Origin: Isoetes taiwanensis
Taxonomy: Eukaryota; Streptophyta; Lycopodiopsida; Isoetales; Isoetaceae
Assembly (NCBI GenBank): GCA_021234155.1
Contig: JAJEKV010000036.1
Coordinates: 5,586,209-5,650,208, forward strand
Direction of reading: 5' to 3'
DNA length: 64,000 bases
Every line of letters begins with the position of its first letter. The first letter of the stretch is position 1. This document shows positions 59,010 through 64,000 of the stretch, piece after piece. The notes under the pieces were generated by a model that searched no databases, had not been told where the DNA came from, and worked only from the letters and a program-made list of their open reading frames with translations. A program made the position numbers and the translations under genes.

Positions 59010-59047
59010 CCATATGAAACCTATTGCTAACCATCTGAAACTGTTGC
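58980..59047. repeat. 21-bp tandem repeat at the LINE ORF2 breakpoint
   Basis: Units at 58990-59010 and 59011-59031 (CATCTGAAACCTATTGCTAAC and a one-base variant) are flanked by partial units at 58980 and 59032. The ORF2 stop lies within the first full unit. Confidence 0.9.
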
Positions 59048-60501
59048 CTGGGAACAGGCAACAAAATCCACCTTACTTACATTTTTTGGGCATGTATCTT
59101 TTTATAGGTTTACTTGAAGCTGAGGATGATGGAGATGTTGGAGTAAGCATTTGAAGTGGCAGAGGATGGTTGAAGACCTGGTGAGTTGGATCACCTCATG
59201 AAATTGCCAGAGCATATTCATGGCTGTGGGGGTGCTACCACAGCACAGTATACTTGCAGGATATTAGAAAAAGAGAAAAAAAAAGGAGAAAAAGAAAGAA
59301 AAAAAAAAAAAAAGGAGAGTTACTCTAGGCTCATAGTTGCTAGCTAGTTTTATCTCTGGTTTTAGTTGTTGAAGGCATTTTCGACTATTGAAGAAAAAAA
59401 AAAAGGAAAAACAACAAGTGAAGAAATGGAAAGGACGAAAAGCAACAAAAAAATTAATTAGGGTTAATCAGATTTTGAACTGTTGGAGCTGAGAATTTGT
59501 CTGCTACCGGATTCGTGGAGGGAAGTTGCATCTGCAGTTATGGGATGCCAGGTACGGTTTGTTGGTATGTGTTTTTCGGAAAGCATAAAGATCAGGAAGC
59601 ACTCAGTTACAGGCGAACGGGATTCAAGAAGAGCTTCGTTTCCATCTATGTTTTCTTCAGAAACCGGGTTATTGAACTGTTATATTTCTATTCTATTCAA
59701 TTCAAGCTGTGTTGATTTCGTATGCATTGGATATGTTCATGTTGGTCTAGAGTCTCCTTCGAATTCACTCTAGGAGCCTATTCCGATTTCCTTTGGCCCT
59801 TTTCCGAAATGCTAAAATTATAATTTCGTCACAATAATTTTTCAATTTCTTTGATTTCCCATATACCATTGCATTGCCCTTCGTATTACCAATTACACAA
59901 GGATTCTCCCTAGGATCGAAATATTGTTCTCCCAGAACCATTTCTCTCCTTTGAAAAGGAGGGAGAGAACTTGGATCTTTGATCTTTGTGCATTTTGCAA
60001 AAAATATCCTTCATATTTGAACAAAGACTTGCATACCCGATCATTCTCTTTAATCCAGCAAACGGAAGGTGGAGCACACTATTCTTCCAAATTCATTTCT
60101 CTTCTTTGAAACAGAGGTGGAGACTTTCATACTAAAGCATTCCCTTTTTGCCAGCAAATAGAAGGTGACGTACATTGTTTTCCAGATTCATTTCTCTTCT
60201 TTGAAACAGAGGTGGGGAATTTGGATCTTGTGTGCACCCTACAAGGAAAACAAAAACTATACTATCTGAATGCTTGTTACATCACGTGTGCAATTCCTTC
60301 TTTTGAAATAGAGAGAAGGAAACTTGCCTATTTTCTAAAGCCTTGTTTTGAAGGGTGGAACTAGGCCCTTAAGACTAGTTCTGGAGGTTCTGTACCAAAA
60401 CAGAATAGTTGCCCAATAGAGCCAGGAATTGTGGCAACATTCTTTGGAGGTTCTACCGAGATACTTTGACTGTGAGCATTGTCTGGCACAAAGACACAAG
60501 C
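59048..60501. other. leader or LTR region of the downstream gypsy element (boundaries not found)
   Basis: No gene. Two A/G-rich tracts (59268-59316 and 59393-59460) and a minisatellite (59935-60330) occur. An LTR is expected here for the gag-pol at 60502, but the 3' LTR lies outside the window, so ends cannot be set. Confidence 0.4.
59935..60330. repeat. degenerate minisatellite in the gypsy leader, about four units
   Basis: The clearest pair starts at 60091 and 60186 (95 bp apart) and shares ATTCATTTCTCTTCTTTGAA followed by ACAGAGGTGG. Weaker units begin near 59935 (longer, about 156 bp) and 60290. The inner phrase CCAGCAAAYRGAAGGTG also recurs. Confidence 0.75.
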
Positions 60502-63500
60502 ATGCCACCCAAAAGCAAAACCACAGGAGAAGCTGACGCAGGAGAAGGTAGCACAGCAGTAGCAGAGGTACATTCAATGCCTCCCCCCTATCAGATTGAA
60601 GTAAACCTGCCTACTCCAGTACCTACGTTCGATGGATCCAAAAATCCTACAGAGTTTCTGAGCCACTTTGAAGAATATTATGCTGATTTTGGTAAGAAGA
60701 AAGGAGATAAGATTTCAGTCTTTGGTCTTGCAATGAAGGGAGATGCCAAGGGATGGTTTCTTTATCAAAAGAGCTGCCAGATAACCACATGGGAGGTATT
60801 GGTGCACAATTTCTTGGAAAGATTTGGCACCGTGAGCACCAAGAATGGGTTGGTACAAGAGATTTGCACTATGACCATTAGGAGGGGCGAGAGCATACAT
60901 CTTTTTGTGGAAAGATTTAACTCTTATCTTCTGAGATGCCAGGAGCAGAAAGTAGAGACACCTACGGACCATACGGTGTGTTTTTTCGTGGCTGGTCTGA
61001 AACCACATTCTAAGTTATACAGAAAAATGTTCAAGCTGCAAAGTTTGGGGCTTTTGGACTCAGTCTATAAAGCCTTCTCTAAGGCCATAGAATTATCAAA
61101 ATTGCAGCATTCTTTGCCTGAGGAGGAAGGACCAGGGTATGCAGCTGACTACAACCATCACGAATGGGACCAGGAGGCCGAACCATGTTTAGCAGCCTTT
61201 GCTAAAGATAAGAAGACCAAAATTGAAGAAGAAATAAAGGCTGAAGTTGCCAAGGCCACAAGTAAGCTGGAATTGAGCATGCAAAGTCTTATGGAGGTCT
61301 CCAAACAGCTGGCAGAAGCAGTTAAAGGTCAGCAGCAGATTTCTTCTTCAAATTCCGGGTTAGTATGTGCTTACTGCAATAGGACGGGACACTCGGAAGC
61401 TAGATGTTTTTCTAAACCATGCCAGAAATGTGGGAAACGAGGACACTTTGGGAGAGAGTGCCCAGTGTGTTCATTTTGTAAAGAGGTTGGGCACTTGGAT
61501 GATAGATGCTTGGTAAAGGAATACCTCTCCAAGCAAGATCGAGAAAAGAGTGCCAAAAAGGAGGAGGCAAGCACACCTTTCTGCCTGGTAGAAGTTGATG
61601 AAGAAGGAGAGCAAGTCCTTGCAGTTCAAACCAGGGCACAGCATGTAAAAGAATCTCCAAGAGTCACTGTTACAGCCCACAAAGCCGAACAGAAACCATT
61701 GGCTAATTGTGAAATAGAGCAGTTGTTAAAGAATGCGAGGATTAACATAGATTTGGTGACGTTACTCAAAGTGGCTCCAAAGTATAGGGAACAACTCTTC
61801 AAGCTTGTGGAGGAAGATCAAGAATATTGTGCCACGAACCTTGTATCATCCAAGACAGATGTTGACCCAGGTATTTTCATGTGTGAAGCTGTGCTTAATG
61901 ACGTTGCCTTGAAAAATGTATTTTTAGACGGAGGTTCAGGGCTGAATGTTATGCCCTTACACATCATGCACAAACTTAAGATGCAGATTGATGCCCCTAC
62001 CACGCTCATGCTGAAGTCTTTTGTAAATCATAAAGTTAAGCCCGTAGGGATGATCACTAACATAAATATTAATGTGGGAGGGGTACGTGCCATCACGGAC
62101 TTTGTTGTGGTGTCCTTTGGCTCAGAAAGCTGCAGTAGTTTGTATGACCTGATCTTGGGGAGGAAATGGATGCGTGCAGTCGATGCCAGGCCAGTTTGGT
62201 CTCAGGGGACTTGTACTATAACAGATGGCTCAAACAGGACAGTGTTATACAATAGAGAAGGGGCAGGAATTGGCCCGTCATGTGGAGAGGAGCTCATGTT
62301 CATGGAGACAGAAGACTTGTTGCAGTCTAGGGGCATGGGACGTTGGGAAATAGACAGTCTCAACGCAGCCTTAACAATTGAGCATGAAGACAATATAGGG
62401 ACATTGTGGGTTGATGGTGAGAACAAAACTGTAGTCTCAGAACCAGTGCTCGTGAAGCCATTATCTCAACACAACAAAACTGCCAGTTTATGGTTTGATG
62501 GCGGGATCTCAAAAAGGGCTCAAGTGGCAGCTGCTGGGGCAGTTCTTAAGGACTCATGTAAAAGAATAGTGGCCCGATCAGGTAAAATCGTCCCTGCAGT
62601 AACTTCAAATGTGGCAGAGTATGAGGCTCGCCTCATGGGTCTTAATCAGGCAATGGATTTGGGATTTGAGCAGCTGCATATTTTTGGAGATTCCATGTTA
62701 GTCTGTAAGCAATTGACAGGAGAATTTCAGGCCAAGCATGAGGATATGCGCAGATACAAAAATCTAGCATTGGAGAAATTGAAATACTTTGGGCAGTGGA
62801 GCATACAGCACATCCCTAGAGGAGACAACATGGAGGCTGATTTGGTGTGTAGAGAAGCCTTAATGGATTACCTGAAAGAACAGTCCATAGCAGAAGAAGA
62901 TCTTCCAGAAAATGCCCTGAGATACATGCACCCTATTTTGGTGATAGACACAAGCAAAGAAACAAATGTGCAGCAAATTTTGGTAACAAAAAATGGGAAG
63001 GCAAGACAAGTGGCAATTGGGATGAACATCGAGCAGGAAGACCTACAAATTCTACAAAAGACGCTCCAAGAAATGTCAGACATATTCGCCTGGGATTATG
63101 ATGAGCTGAAGGGTATACCAACGCATGTCTGTGAGTTTGAGATTAAACTGAAACCTGGGGCAACTCCAGTAGTGCAAAAATTGAGAAGAATAAACCCAGC
63201 CTTATTGCCCTTGATTCAAGCTGAAATAGAAAAGATGTTGGCTGCTGGTCTTATTGCAGAAATAATAAACCCCACTTGGGTTTCATGCATTGTACCTGTA
63301 AACAAGAAAAATGGAAGTTTAAGGATTTGCGTCGATTATCAGGAACTCAACAAGGCAACCCTCAAGGATTTCTATCCGTTACCCTTTCTCGAAGAGGTCT
63401 TGCATGCTGTAGCAGGTAACCAGTATTATTCTTTCCTGGATGGATTTTCGGGCTTTAATCAAATCAGTGTGAAGGCGGATGACCAACCGAAAACAGCTTT

Positions 63501-64000
63501 TATTACGCCATGGGGGACATTTGCTATGAAAAGGATGCCCTTTGGGCTTATGAATGCACCTTCGACATTCCAAAGGACAATGGATACAGTGTTCAGAACC
63601 ATGCCTTCCAAGAATTTCAGAATATTTCTTGATGATTTGTGTTTGGCGACTACAAGAGAAGACCATCTCAACATGATCAGACAATTGTGCCTCCTGTGCA
63701 GGGATTTCAGTGTGTGTCTTAACCCTAAGAAATGTATTTTTTGGACCCAAAAGGGATTGTTGCTTGGCCATGAAGTTTCAGCGGGGGGAATTCAGGTGGC
63801 AGAAGACAAGGTAGCGGCTCTCCAGAAGCTTCCACCACCGAGCAATTTGAAGGAAGTAAAACGTTTGATAGGTATGATGAGCTTCTTGAGGTTGCATGTT
63901 CCTAATTTTGCACATATTATCAATCCTATATCAAAACTCACACGAGTAGGACATGTAGAGAAAGGCAAGAGCAAATACGTTTCCATTCTCTGGACCCAAG
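60502..64000 (+). CDS. Ty3/gypsy gag-pol with extra RNase H before reverse transcriptase (runs off the window)
   Basis: One uninterrupted frame of 1166 codons from the ATG at 60502 to the window edge. Order: retrotransposon gag (TFDGSKNPTEFLSHFEEYY, AMKGDAKGWF); three CCHC knuckles at residues 289-336 (CAYCNRTGHSEARC, CQKCGKRGHFGREC, CSFCKEVGHLDDRC); aspartic protease with LDGGSGLNVM (Asp 476); a plant/archaeal-type RNase H at about 660-785 with all four acidic residues in place (Asp 666, Glu 706, Asp 730, Asp 780); a link (DIFAWDYDELKGIPTHVCEF); then reverse transcriptase from about 880, with motif A FLDGFSGF (Asp 980) and FLDD (Asp 1044-1045), to LLGHEVSAGG and MMSFLRLHVPNF. The native RNase H and integrase should follow beyond 64000. 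No stop or frameshift was found, so the element may be young and possibly active. Probably related to the Tat/Ogre branch. Confidence 0.93.
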   Translation, partial: MPPKSKTTGEADAGEGSTAVAEVHSMPPPYQIEVNLPTPVPTFDGSKNPTEFLSHFEEYYADFGKKKGDKISVFGLAMKGDAKGWFLYQKSCQITTWEVLVHNFLERFGTVSTKNGLVQEICTMTIRRGESIHLFVERFNSYLLRCQEQKVETPTDHTVCFFVAGLKPHSKLYRKMFKLQSLGLLDSVYKAFSKAIELSKLQHSLPEEEGPGYAADYNHHEWDQEAEPCLAAFAKDKKTKIEEEIKAEVAKATSKLELSMQSLMEVSKQLAEAVKGQQQISSSNSGLVCAYCNRTGHSEARCFSKPCQKCGKRGHFGRECPVCSFCKEVGHLDDRCLVKEYLSKQDREKSAKKEEASTPFCLVEVDEEGEQVLAVQTRAQHVKESPRVTVTAHKAEQKPLANCEIEQLLKNARINIDLVTLLKVAPKYREQLFKLVEEDQEYCATNLVSSKTDVDPGIFMCEAVLNDVALKNVFLDGGSGLNVMPLHIMHKLKMQIDAPTTLMLKSFVNHKVKPVGMITNININVGGVRAITDFVVVSFGSESCSSLYDLILGRKWMRAVDARPVWSQGTCTITDGSNRTVLYNREGAGIGPSCGEELMFMETEDLLQSRGMGRWEIDSLNAALTIEHEDNIGTLWVDGENKTVVSEPVLVKPLSQHNKTASLWFDGGISKRAQVAAAGAVLKDSCKRIVARSGKIVPAVTSNVAEYEARLMGLNQAMDLGFEQLHIFGDSMLVCKQLTGEFQAKHEDMRRYKNLALEKLKYFGQWSIQHIPRGDNMEADLVCREALMDYLKEQSIAEEDLPENALRYMHPILVIDTSKETNVQQILVTKNGKARQVAIGMNIEQEDLQILQKTLQEMSDIFAWDYDELKGIPTHVCEFEIKLKPGATPVVQKLRRINPALLPLIQAEIEKMLAAGLIAEIINPTWVSCIVPVNKKNGSLRICVDYQELNKATLKDFYPLPFLEEVLHAVAGNQYYSFLDGFSGFNQISVKADDQPKTAFITPWGTFAMKRMPFGLMNAPSTFQRTMDTVFRTMPSKNFRIFLDDLCLATTREDHLNMIRQLCLLCRDFSVCLNPKKCIFWTQKGLLLGHEVSAGGIQVAEDKVAALQKLPPPSNLKEVKRLIGMMSFLRLHVPNFAHIINPISKLTRVGHVEKGKSKYVSILWTQ

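Noticed and set aside
60424-60450. Possible gypsy primer binding site (TGGCAACATTCTTTGG)
   Set aside because: It starts with TGG at a plausible place but matches known tRNA-type sites only about half way, and no LTR end is defined before it.
60715-63986. Numerous minus-strand frames of 60-130 codons
   Set aside because: They lie opposite the gypsy gag-pol frame, which has clear domains, and have no motifs of their own.

Overview
The window looks like nuclear DNA of a plant with a large, repeat-rich genome, most likely a seed-free vascular plant such as a fern (inferred from the style of the pentatricopeptide-repeat protein and the transposon mix; no search was possible). It is AT-rich, genes are sparse, introns have plant-like GT/AG borders, and most recognisable coding capacity belongs to mobile elements. 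No CRISPR array, operon or rRNA gene is visible, and the only tRNA-like sequence is a possible SINE head.

Layout. 0.8-1.8 kb: an intact intronless ATL-type RING-H2 ubiquitin ligase gene with a readable promoter and poly(A) signal. 2.1-3.1 and 11.4-12.3 kb: two copies of one unknown element in opposite orientation, enclosing a LINE remnant (8.1-9.5 kb), a dead PPR gene (9.7-10.5 kb) and small repeats. 12.6-14.7 kb: a PLS-type PPR protein gene, probably with a tiny first exon carrying an Arg-rich leader. 16-23 kb: LINE RT fragments, a long CTTTTT microsatellite and a decayed Ty3/gypsy pol. 23.4-30.0 kb: a CACTA (En/Spm) transposon with both ends and its TCT target duplication, containing DUF4216/DUF4218 and Transposase_24 genes plus what look like captured host fragments. 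31.5-38.9 kb: a Ty1/copia element bounded by CCCCT duplications and split by a GC-rich LINE. 40.2-42.2 kb: a pogo/Tigger-like transposase gene broken by a LINE tail. 45.4-46.5 kb: an intact three-exon F-box/PP2-B gene with a Tourist-like MITE 250 bp upstream. 47-54 kb: LINE and SINE debris. 55-59 kb: a LINE with ORF1 and an endonuclease-only ORF2. 60.5-64 kb: the first 3.5 kb of an uninterrupted Ty3/gypsy gag-pol that runs off the window.

Host genes that appear functional are the RING ligase, the F-box protein (both probably in ubiquitin-dependent degradation) and possibly the PPR protein (organelle RNA metabolism). They show no sign of acting together; they are islands among transposons.

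Most interesting: both gypsy copies (18.3-20.7 kb and 60.5-64 kb) carry an extra RNase H domain upstream of reverse transcriptase, and the older copy keeps a catalytically degraded native RNase H in the usual place. Also notable are the gene-capturing CACTA element, and a LINE family whose copies end in different short tandem repeats next to a conserved 3' stem-loop.
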